Source: Bacteroidota bacterium (GTDB lineage: Bacteria > Bacteroidota > Bacteroidia > Cytophagales > UBA9547). Taken from it: a DNA stretch of 64,000 bases. Position numbers and translations under genes: made by a program. Every line of letters starts with the position of its first letter. The first letter of the stretch is position 1. Positions 1 through 11,000 of the stretch are shown one piece after another. The notes beneath the pieces are model-generated. The model was not told the origin of the DNA. It saw only the letters and a program-made list of their open reading frames with translations, and searched no databases. The DNA is taken from NCBI GenBank assembly GCA_004293915.1, contig RDZG01000063.1:38290-102289 (forward strand), given 5' to 3'.

Positions 1-1
1 T

Positions 2-3000
2 AATGGAAATAAAACACCATATTTCGTAGTAGCTGTAAACTCAGGTGCTAATACGATTCAATTAGCAACATCAAGAGGTGGTGGAGCAATTACAATGAAT
101 TTTAATGCTACAAATATTAAATTCTGGGCACCTATTACCATTGATATTCCAGCTGGCACAAATACATTTAATATTCCTAATCGTTTTGGAACATTAGGTT
201 TAGGTTTATATTCACAAATTAATTTTATTTATGCTTCACAAGCACCAGGTGGTGTGTGTGTAGGATATAGTGGTGTTCAGTGCCATCCTACACAATATGT
301 GGCGAGTTTTAGTGGAAGAAATTTCCAGATTTCTGCAAATCAAAGACAAGGAGGGAATAAATCTGCGGGTTACTTTATCAATCGTGGTAGAATTACATAT
401 TCTGCTGGTAATGTTAATGTGACTGGTTTTGCTACTGTTTTTGCAAATGAAGATTTGGCTGATAATGGCGATGGGCTTGGTGGGGCTTTGTTAAGAGACA
501 TGAATAATAACATTATTGGTGAAGTGAACTCTGTAACCAACGAAGGTGCTTTGGTATTAAAAGCTGGTGCTATAGGGAATGGCACAAATGTAGCATTCTC
601 ATCTAGCAAAAGAATATGGTTTAGCAGTGTAGGAGAAAGCGTAGTATTATCAGCTCCACAAGATACGGATCCTAATGGCGTTGAATGGACGGTTGGACCC
701 AAAGATGCCATTTTAACTGTTACCTCATTTTATGGAGGGGGTGCTTACAATGCAGCTACTGGTGTATTTAGTGGAGGTAATTCTGATCCAGATTTAGTTA
801 AAAATGGTATTACTATCACTTGGAATGGAACATTTTCTGGAGTTGCAACCATTGGTGTTACATCATCAAAATCAACACCTTGTTTTGCAAAAAGCAATCC
901 TCAAGGATTACCTAGTGCGCCAGGATACGAACAGACTAACATTACTTTAGATATGTTAGGTCAAATTCCTAGTCCACCTTTGCCTATTGGCTTTACTGAA
1001 CTTAGTTTTTGTCAATCGCAAAGCAACACAAATTTTGTAACCAACTCAAAAAGTGCAGTTGGAGGATATCAATGGCAATTGCAAAATGCTGGAACCAGTA
1101 ATGTAGTTGCTTCTGGAGGTACTTGCGGTTGGAGCAAAGTATCTAATGTAGTTGGTGATAAAGGATTTAATGATGCATTTGGTACTTTAGGTTTTGGCGG
1201 TGGTTACTGGGCAGAAAACACTTCACCTTGTTTAAATTCAACCCCATTAGGTGGTTCACCTAGTCCGAATAATAATACAGCTGAAGTAAGTTGGCAGCCA
1301 GGCTTTACAGGACTTGCAACTATTCGTGTTCGTACGTTAGGTTGCGGATCTATGTCGAATGCAGGTGATATGCGTGCTTCGCCTTGGGTTACGGCTGTAA
1401 TCACTATTGGTGGTGCTCCAAACCCAGGAAATATTAACTTGGCAGGACAATTACAGTTATGCCAAGGAGCAAGCCCTACCCAACAATACATCGCAACTGG
1501 AACTAATATTGATCAATTTAAGTATTATCTACGCAAACCAGGACAAATAGGAGACATAGACCCAGGATTATTGGCATACTATTCTTTCGATGGAGATTAT
1601 AACAATAAAGCTACTGGAGTTTGGTCGCTTGGAGCAGCAGCAAATGGTACACCAAATAGCGTTACGGTAGCAGCTAATAAAAATGCTGTTGCTGCAAGAG
1701 CAATAACTTTTGATAATGGTGGTGATTATGTTGATTTAGGCTCAGATAGTAGATTGAATTTAACAAAAAGTTTTTCTATTGCGGCATGGATAAATTCAAC
1801 GGGTGGTAATGGTTCATATTCAATTTATTCGAGAGGAACAGGTGGAGCAAATTGGCAAAATGATGTTCAGTTTCTAATAGATATAAATGGTTCAAATGCA
1901 ACATTAGGAATTAGAGGTACTACAGCTCCTTTTGCTACTCCCTATGGAGGAAGTTGGCCAGGAACATACATTGGTGCAAACTTTAGTGCTATAGGATGGA
2001 AGCATATTGTATATACTGGTGTTTACGGTGCGGGCATACTGTCTTTGACTGGGTATGTAGATGGGGCTTTGTTAGGAAGCGTCAATATACCATTCTCTAA
2101 TTCACCATTTACTGGCAATGTGAGTACGAATTCTCGTATAGGTACTAATGGAGCACAAGGCGGCTCTCTAATTGGTGGTATAGATGAAGTGATGGTATTT
2201 GACAGGGTTTTATTACCAGCTGATGTATCAGCTATTTATGCACTCAATGCGAATGCATTTACCGATCCATCAGATTACATTGGAGAAATAAATGGAAACA
2301 CAGGTCTTTGTGCATGGCAAACTACATTCTCTGGTGCTGCTCAAATTGGTGTGCAAGCTATTGGTTGCGGTGGTTCGTCCATTAGATTATACGATGCTTT
2401 TATTTCACCGAAACCAAGTATTTTAGGTGTTTCAATTGCTGATCCATCGGGTTGTGGTAATCCATTGGCTTCTGGTTCTGTAACTATAACTTTAGCAAGT
2501 TTCAATCCAAGTACATTTACTGGCTCTCCGTGGGCAGTTTCTTGGAACAACGATTTAATTTCGGATGGTACAGCTACATTATCAGGCAATAATACAATAA
2601 CTTTAAATACTGGTTTATTTGCAGGCTCTAGTGTTACAGGAGTTACTGCTTGGTATAACGGTTCTAATGGTTGTAATGCCCCTATTTCTATAACATCTAA
2701 AATCATAATTGGTACTTCACCGCCTTCTTCTTTAATAGGAACTTCTCTTATGGGAGCAAGTCAAGTCTGTACTGCGAGTACAAGTAGTGGAATAAATGTG
2801 CTCGGTTCAGAAAATAACGTTCGCTATTATGCCATGATTGGCAGTTTAATGGTTTCTCCAACCGTTGTTGGTACAGGTGGAAACATTCAATTATCAATTA
2901 CAGGTAATAACATACTCACTTCATCAGGAGTAAACCAAGTTTATCAAATAAGAACATTAGCTTTTAGTCCAGGTTGCTCTTTGGTTACTTTAGCTGGTGT

Positions 3001-4018
3001 TCAAAATATTACTGTAAATGGTTTAAGTTCAGCAAGTGGAGCAATAATCACAGGAACAAATCCAGTTTGTAATCCAGGTACCTCAGTTGTATCTGTAGGT
3101 GGTGTAAATGGAACTATAGATTGGCAAGTTTCTACAAGTGGTGCATTTGCTTCTACAGGAGGAACAGTTGCTAATTACACTACGCCATCATTAACACAAA
3201 CAAGTACATTTAGGGCATTAGTTACAAATGGTGCATGTCCAGCTATTACTACAACTTCTTTAGTCGTAACAGTTAATTCGCCAGTTACAACTACTTTTGC
3301 TTATAATCAGCCTGCCTATTGTAATAATTTAACTACTGTAGTATCTCCAGTTTTATCTAATACAGTTGCTGGAGGTGTATTTACAGTTGCTCCTACAGGA
3401 TTAACTTTGAATGCTACTACTGGTGCTGCAACAATAAATTCAAGTTCAGCTGCTTTATATACAGTTACTTATAGTTATACTGTGCCAGGCTGTCCAGCTT
3501 TGACTACAACAACCAGTATGCGTATTGGTTCTATACCAGGTTTAGCTTTTGGATTTATACCAACTGTATTTTGTACTTCTAGTGGTAATCAAACACCGGG
3601 AACAACTTTTACAGGTTTAGGTTCAGGTGGTACTTTCAGCTCAACCTCGGCTGGATTAGTGTTTGCAAATGCTTCAACTGGTCAAGTTAATATAGCAGGC
3701 TCAACGGCTGGTACATATCCATTAATTTATAATGTATCAGTTGTTGGTTGTGGAAATGTAACAAGTACAGTAGGTAATGCAATCACGATAAATTCTTTAT
3801 CAGGAACTTCAATTTCATATACAGGAACTCCGTATTGTAATAATGTTTCATCTGCAAATGTAGTTGCAGTTAATACAGTTTCAGGAGGAATATATACTTC
3901 TGCCCCCGTAGGATTAACAATTAATTCAATTACTGGACTTGTAACACCAACAAGTAGTACACAAGGAATTTATACTATTACATATAGCTACACCATTCCA
4001 GGTTGTGGACTTTGGTAA
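2..4018 (+). CDS. Giant repeat-rich T9SS adhesin, N-proximal part (5' end outside window)
   Basis: The reading frame is open from base 2, so the gene starts before the window; the first internal ATG is at 95. The visible product is a secreted, Gly/Ser/Thr/Asn-rich beta protein. Around nt 1560-2270 (residues about 490-725 counted from 95) there is a LamG/concanavalin-A-like domain, shown by an AYYSFDGDYN start, a DYVDLG strand and a GGIDEVMVFDRVL end. From about nt 3295 it runs into tandem repeats of about 84 residues, each with one YC and one PGCG cysteine. The frame ends with a stop at 4016-4018 in the middle of a repeat, while the next frame continues the same repeat series, so this and the following entry are almost certainly one gene with a lesion or an assembly error. 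Role inferred: cell-surface adhesin or gliding/biofilm protein. The ligand is unknown. Confidence 0.85.
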   Translation, partial: NGNKTPYFVVAVNSGANTIQLATSRGGGAITMNFNATNIKFWAPITIDIPAGTNTFNIPNRFGTLGLGLYSQINFIYASQAPGGVCVGYSGVQCHPTQYVASFSGRNFQISANQRQGGNKSAGYFINRGRITYSAGNVNVTGFATVFANEDLADNGDGLGGALLRDMNNNIIGEVNSVTNEGALVLKAGAIGNGTNVAFSSSKRIWFSSVGESVVLSAPQDTDPNGVEWTVGPKDAILTVTSFYGGGAYNAATGVFSGGNSDPDLVKNGITITWNGTFSGVATIGVTSSKSTPCFAKSNPQGLPSAPGYEQTNITLDMLGQIPSPPLPIGFTELSFCQSQSNTNFVTNSKSAVGGYQWQLQNAGTSNVVASGGTCGWSKVSNVVGDKGFNDAFGTLGFGGGYWAENTSPCLNSTPLGGSPSPNNNTAEVSWQPGFTGLATIRVRTLGCGSMSNAGDMRASPWVTAVITIGGAPNPGNINLAGQLQLCQGASPTQQYIATGTNIDQFKYYLRKPGQIGDIDPGLLAYYSFDGDYNNKATGVWSLGAAANGTPNSVTVAANKNAVAARAITFDNGGDYVDLGSDSRLNLTKSFSIAAWINSTGGNGSYSIYSRGTGGANWQNDVQFLIDINGSNATLGIRGTTAPFATPYGGSWPGTYIGANFSAIGWKHIVYTGVYGAGILSLTGYVDGALLGSVNIPFSNSPFTGNVSTNSRIGTNGAQGGSLIGGIDEVMVFDRVLLPADVSAIYALNANAFTDPSDYIGEINGNTGLCAWQTTFSGAAQIGVQAIGCGGSSIRLYDAFISPKPSILGVSIADPSGCGNPLASGSVTITLASFNPSTFTGSPWAVSWNNDLISDGTATLSGNNTITLNTGLFAGSSVTGVTAWYNGSNGCNAPISITSKIIIGTSPPSSLIGTSLMGASQVCTASTSSGINVLGSENNVRYYAMIGSLMVSPTVVGTGGNIQLSITGNNILTSSGVNQVYQIRTLAFSPGCSLVTLAGVQNITVNGLSSASGAIITGTNPVCNPGTSVVSVGGVNGTIDWQVSTSGAFASTGGTVANYTTPSLTQTSTFRALVTNGACPAITTTSLVVTVNSPVTTTFAYNQPAYCNNLTTVVSPVLSNTVAGGVFTVAPTGLTLNATTGAATINSSSAALYTVTYSYTVPGCPALTTTTSMRIGSIPGLAFGFIPTVFCTSSGNQTPGTTFTGLGSGGTFSSTSAGLVFANASTGQVNIAGSTAGTYPLIYNVSVVGCGNVTSTVGNAITINSLSGTSISYTGTPYCNNVSSANVVAVNTVSGGIYTSAPVGLTINSITGLVTPTSSTQGIYTITYSYTIPGCGLW

Positions 4019-5035
4019 TAAATTCTTTACCAGGAATATTATTTAATTATTCAAATTCGCCATTTTGCAAAAATGGTGGTACAAGTTCTGCTCCATCAGC
4101 TACTATTGGTGGTATAGGAGGTAGTTATTCGGGTACAGCTGGTTTGGTATTTGCAAATACAACTACTGGTACAATTGATTTGAACGCATCTACTGCAGGT
4201 ACATATAATGTAACTTACACCGTTTCAATTGCAGGTTGCGGAAACGTAACAAGTACAGTTGGTAATGCAATCACGATAAATTCATTACCTGGAACTAGTA
4301 TTTCTTATGCAGGTTCGCCTTATTGTAATAATGTTGCATCTGCGAATGTAACAGCCGTAAACACTGTAACAGGCGGAATTTTTACAGCTCCAGCAGGATT
4401 AACAATTAATTCAATTACTGGACTTGTAACACCAACAAGTAGTACACAAGGAACATATACTGTAACGTATAATTATACGATTGCAGGTTGTGGAGCATTA
4501 ACAACTACCACTAGTTTAAGGATAAATAGTGTGCCTGGCTTATTATTTGGCTTTACAGGTAGTCCATATTGTAATATAGGTACAGCAACACCAACAACTT
4601 CTGGCTTTAATGGAGGTGGTTTTAGTTCGGCTTCATCAAGTTTAGTATTTACAAATACTGTAACTGGAATAGTAAATTTAGCAAGTTCAACTGCAGGCAC
4701 ATATCCATTAACCTATACTGTTTCAGTACCAGGTTGCGGAAATATATCGAGTACAGTTGGTAGTGCATTAACTATTAATAGTGTTCCAGGCGTGAATATA
4801 TCATACGTTAGCCCAGTTTGTAATACGTCAACTATTTCAGGTGTTACAGCACTAAACACTGTCTCAGGTGGTATTTATTCAGCAACTGGTGGATTAACAA
4901 TTAATCCTACAAATGGAACTGTAAATCCTTCAGGATTTGGAGGTACATATACGATTACTTATAGCTATACCATCGCAGGTTGCGGACCGCAAAGCACAAC
5001 TACTAGTTTGGTTGTAACTACGTTGCCAAGTACCC
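3295..5035 (+). repeat. Tandem ~84-residue coding repeats, paired into ~168-residue units
   Basis: Repeats alternate between a form with GGxFSS...LVFANxxTGxVN and a form with GGIYTxAPxGLTINSITG, each bounded by YCN and PGCG or AGCG. Two units make a period of about 168 codons. DNA similarity between neighbours is high: a 59-base stretch at 3910-3968 recurs exactly at 4395-4453. The cysteine pairs could form one disulfide per repeat, which is an inference. Confidence 0.75.
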
Positions 5036-8000
5036 CAACATTGAGTTATGGTGCTGCACCATATTGTAGTAGCAGTTCTCCAATTAGTTTGGTTTCTTCT
5101 ACAAATGCTTTAAATGGCTCATTCTTTAGTACTGCCACCGGTTTTAGCGTAAATGCTACAAATGGACAAATTACGATTCCACAAAATACATTAGCTGGTG
5201 TTTTTGTAGTTCGTTATGATATTCCAGCTGGTGCAGGATGTGCATCCGTAACGGGAAATAATACCATTACATTATCGGGAGTACCTAATGTTTTGACTAT
5301 CACAAATATACCAGCCACACAATGTTATAATGCTCAAGTTGTTTTAAATGCAACAGGTACAATACCAGGTGCATCTATACAATGGTTGCAAGATGGAGTA
5401 GCAGTTGGTACAAACTCAGCAGTTTATACTACTACTGGTTTAACAAATACATCATATACTTATGTTGCGGTTCTTAATAATGGTGTTTGTACCACAGTTC
5501 CATCAGCACCTATGGTTGTAAATGTAAATGTAAATCCAACGGTTACAGGAATTAGCTCAAGCCAAAGTTTTGCTTGTAGTTCGCAATCGGTAACCTTTAA
5601 CAATACTGGTTTAGTTGGAAGTATAGTTTATGCAGTAAATACAGGTACAGGTTTTAATGTATTGCCAAGCAATATTTATACATTTACCAATACGATTGTT
5701 GGTAATGCCTTTAGTTTTGTAGGTTATGCGTTTGTAGCTGGTTGTCAAACAGTAACTTCAACTCCAATTATAGTTAATTCAAGTCTTTGCGGATTAACAG
5801 CTGCGTTTGCTTCTAACCCAACACCAATTTGTTTAACTAATGCATCTTCTACCGGAGTTACATTTACAAATACTTCTTCAAGTGCTGGAGGAACAATTTT
5901 AGGTTATGTTTGGAATTTTGGTGCAAATGCAACACCAGCATCAACGGTCATTGGTATAAATTCAACAAGTTATACTATTAATGTAACTTATTCTGCAGCT
6001 GGTCCGAAAACGATAACATTATCTATTTTGGGAACAGGAGGTTTAACAAGTACGATTTCTGGTTCTGTGCAAGTAGATGCTTTGAGTACAATTTCTGCAA
6101 TGTCTATTCCCGTAACTGCAATATGCGAAACCAATACCTCATCTGTAGTATCTGTAACCGCTCTAGGAAACATTCAATGGTATAAAGCAGGAGTTGCACA
6201 AGGCACGGCAGGTTTACAAGTGGCAGGTGCAATGACATCAAACACAACATTTATTGCTACTGCGGTAAATGGCGTTTGTCCGATGGTAACTGCTACAGGA
6301 GTTGTTACAGTAACAAATCTGAATGTTGGTGGTTCAATCGCAGGAGCTAGTCCAATATGTGCAAGTTCTTCTGGACTTAATTTAACAGTAACGAGTCAAG
6401 TGGGTAATAGCTATACTTGGTATAATAGTACCAACAGTGGAACTACTTGGAATGCATTATCAAGCAATGTGAATACTATTGCAACGGGTACATTATCTAC
6501 TACAACTTCTTATGTTGTGAGTGTAACTGGTGGAGCTTGTCCAAATGTAGCATCTGGAATTGTAAATATAAATGTAACGCCAACACCAATTGCAGGTACA
6601 TCAAGTGTGGATAGAATGATAGTATGTACGAGCGATGGAAATGGTGGAATTTACACATTAGCAAATTCATCTGGTACGATTCAGTGGGAACGCTCTTTAG
6701 ATTTAAGCTCTTGGGCAAATGCAGCAGGTGCAGGTAATACAACAGCATCATTGACAGCAAATGTTGAAACCGTTATTGGTCCGAAATATTTCAGAGCAAG
6801 AGTAACCAACGGTGGTGCTTGTGGAGATGTTTACTCAAATGTAATTACTGTTACAGCATCGAGCTGTGGTTTACAAGCTGCGTTTACTCCAATCCTTACC
6901 ACAGTTTGCGTAAGTGTTGGTAACACGGTACGTTTCACAGACGCATCTACTTCTACAAACACAATCTTAGGATATACTTGGGATTTTGCAGGAGGTACAG
7001 GCGGAAATGTAAATACTGCTGGTCCGCATGATATTACTTTTGGAACTTCAGGTCCAAAAAATGTACGTTTAACAATTTTAGGTCTAGGAGGATTAACAAG
7101 TATTGCTAATGGTAGTGTAACTGTGGATGGAACAAGCTTACAAGGCTCAATATCATCAGGCTTAGCTGCTCCTATATGTTATAAAACAGGTTCTACTTTA
7201 ACATTGACAGGTAGCTTAGGTGCTATTCAATGGTATAGTACAACTACTGGATTGTTAGTAGGTACAACCTCTACTTTGGGTACTGGTAACCTAACTGCAA
7301 GTGATGGTTATTTTACAACGGTTAAAAATGGTGTTTGTCCGATGCTAACTACTTCTGGCGTTTCTGTAGCAGTTCATCCACAAAGCAATGCGGGTACTAT
7401 CACATCAAATGCCGCAAGTGTTTGTCAAAACTTAACAGCTACGTTGGGAGTAACAGGAAATACAGGTACAATATACCAATGGCAGTCATGGAATGGCTCG
7501 GCTTTTGTAAATGTTCCAAATGCTACTTTAGCTGGCTTTACTACTTCTGCATTAACAAATACCATATCAGGAACTTATCAATACAGATTAGAAGTTAAAA
7601 GCGGTATAAATGCATGTACACCTGCTTATTCTAATACAGTTACAGTAGATGCTATTGTATGTTCGTTGTCTGCAAATGTTACTGTTAATGGAACTTTATT
7701 ACCAACAGCAATTAGTTTACAAAATGCTTCGGGTACTGGTCTTAATTTTGGAGTACAATTAATTAGTGGTACTGTGGTTGGTTACAACTGGAGCTTAGCT
7801 GGAGCAGGAACAACCTCTTCTGCAGCTTCAACAGTAAATACAGGTTATGCAACCCCAGGTGTTTATAATGTATTAGTTACTGTAATTGGAGTTGGTAATG
7901 TGCCATTCCCTTATTTAGTAGTAATCACTATTGATGGAATGAGCCTACCAGGTACTATTACAGGTAATGGTACTTCTGTAAATCCAATTTGTTATAACAC

Positions 8001-11000
8001 AAACGATGTACTCACGTTGTCAGGTTTTGTAGGCAATGCCATACAATGGTATAATAGTTCAGGAATAATTGTAGGTGCAAATGCTGCAACTTACACTACG
8101 CCAAACTTAACGGCAAATGAAACTTATTTTGCTACTGTTAGAAATGGAGTATCTCCAATGGTAACAGCAACTGGTTTTATTGTAAATGTGCGCCAACAAG
8201 CTACATCTACTGGTGTAAATATTCCTGCTACTTTGTGTATTGGTACTAATGCTAGCATTACTGCAACTGGAATTTTAGGAACTGTTACCGGATGGGAATC
8301 TTCAGCTGATAATTCTTCATGGAGTTCGACTGCTTTAACTGGTAATCCAACTACATTGGTATCATTAACTGATCCCATTGTTTATTACAGACCGCTAATT
8401 ACAAACGGAATTGGTTGTACGCCTGTTGGTGGAAATTCAGTGTTAATTGATGCTATTGGTTGTACAGCTACTGTTTCATTTACTGGTCATCCTTTGGCTA
8501 CACAATGCGTAAGCACAGCAAGTGTTGCAGGATACACCATGGTAGATGCAACAATTTCTGCGGCTCCTAAATTAGCTTGGGCTTGGAATTTTGGATCTGG
8601 CGCTAATCCACTAACTGCTACTACTTCGGCTCCTGGTGTAGTAACCTATTCAACGCCAGGTGCTAAACAAATTACTTTAACGGTAACTATTGCTGGCGGA
8701 AATGTATTTACTTCGACTACAACGGTTGGTATTTCTGACTCATTTACGTTAGATGGACTTGCTTTTGCTAGTTCAATAGTTTCAAATTCTACTGCACTTT
8801 GTTCGGGCAATAGCTTAAATCTAAGTATATCTGGTGTGCCAACTGCAACTACTTATGCTTGGGAAAGAGCAGCTACAAATACATTTGTTTCGCCAACTTC
8901 TTTAGGTAGTGTAACCACAGCAGGAGAATCAATGCCTATCCCAACTGGCACATCATCTGATTATTTCTACAGATTAGGTGTTACAAATGGTGCTTGTTTG
9001 GTTACAAATTATTCAAATGTAATTACTGTAAGTTCTACTTTGCAGCCTTCGGCTTCAATTTCTTACACATTAGATAATTGTAAAGGTAATGTTAGTCAAT
9101 CTGATGTTCTAGTTACGGTTACAACTGTGGCAGGAGGTTCATTCCCTTATTCATTCTCTTCGGGTTCTTTAGGAGGAAGTTTAAATTCAAGTTCAGGTTT
9201 GATAAGTATTGCTTCTGCTCCAATTGGTAACCATGTTGTAACATTAACTGCGTCTGCGTTCAAAGGTTGTAATGCTTTCACAACTACTACGGGTGTTAAT
9301 ATCAATCAAAATCCAACTGCTTCGTTTAGTTATCCTAATGCCTCATACTGCGAAAACTATGGAACTGTACCAGTTGCTTTATTTAACACCTCTGGAACCA
9401 CCACTACTGGTAACTTCTTTAGTAACTCTACTTTAGTTGTGAATGCTACAAACGGAGAAGTAACTACCAATAATACTACTCCTAGTAATTATTCTGTATT
9501 TTATGCTTTGAATGCAACAGCTGGTTGCCCTGCAAGTACCTCTTCTGGGGTATCATTTACAATTAGAGCAAATCCAGTTGCAAACACGCCAACATACTCA
9601 AATAATTCAAATAATTTGTATTGTAATATTGGTACATCTGGTGATGCAACTTCTACTAATGCTGGTGGTTCTTATGCTTCAAGTCCTAGCGTTGCGTTCT
9701 CAAATGCTTCGACAGGTAATATAAACCTTGCTAGTGTTACAACTAACAGTATATTTAACATACGGTATGTAATAAATGCAACGCCAACTTGTGCTGCAGT
9801 TACTTCTACTGGGTTTGCAACAGTTAGTGTTAATCCACAAGTTACGCCAAGCATTTCTTATGCAAATTCTGTTTATTGTTATAATAATAGTACAAATACT
9901 GAACCTGCAAGCGTTAATCCAAGTGGTGGTACTTTTGCAGTTAATGGTGCAGGCTTTACGATTAATAATAACAGACAAGTTGTGTTTGGAAACAGTATTG
10001 GCAAGTCATCATCGTTTACTGTATCTTATACTACAACTGTTCCTGGATGTACTTCACAAACTATTACTACTACTGGTATTACAGTTGTTAGAATGGTTGC
10101 ACCAACTAGTTTTGGTTATACTTCAAACACAAAAGGTGTTGGTGGTCAGTTTTGTAATAGTGGTGCTGACTTAGTCCCTACTTTTGTTGGTTCTGCATTT
10201 GATGGTTGGAATCCTACTTTCAGTGTTAATATAGCAGGTGTGCCTTCTAGTAACGTAATTAAATCAGATGGTACAATTATGATTAGTAAATTACCTGTAG
10301 GTAGTTGGACAGTAACTTATACCGATAATGTAAATAATTGTGGTGCTTTTACTGCCCTTACAGCAGTAGTAAATGTAACCTCTTCGGGTGTTGCAGATAT
10401 ATTCCAAACTGATAAAGGAGTTTGCGATGGAAGCCCAATTGTTTTAGTAGTTGATCCACAAAAAATTGCTGATGCTTCTACATTTGTATGGTCTGAAAAA
10501 TTCAATAATGGCGTTACAACTTTAGCTGAAACCACAAAAGAATTAAATCATACAATGACTGGTAGTGGCTTACATACAATAAAAGTATCAGTAACAAATG
10601 GTCAATGTTTGCCAAAAGCAGATTCTGTAAATATAAGTGTTGATGCATATCCAGAAGCTGGTGTGATAAAAACAGTAATACCTGGCGATACCTTATTATG
10701 TTATGAACCTACAATTGCCAATTTGACAATCATTGGGTTCAGAGGTAATAATTTTATTTGGGAATACTCTAAAAAGGAAGTTGATGAAGAAAAAAATGTA
10801 AAATATTTGCCAGCTCAAGGTTTTTATCAAAGTTTCTTGGCTTACGATAGTAAACTTCCATCTGCTACATCTCCAGCATTTAATTCAAATGCAGATTTTA
10901 CAAGTAAGTTATATATTAGAGCAAAAGTATACAATGGTGTTTGTACACTTGGTCCTGACGGAAAAGATGTTTATACGCCAGTGTTTATTATTTCTAAATG

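Noticed and set aside
4473..10535. Many open frames of 60-130 codons on both strands inside the adhesin gene
   Set aside because: They are shadows of a long Thr/Gly/Asn-rich coding frame with repeated codons; they have no signals, no family match and their composition follows the repeats.
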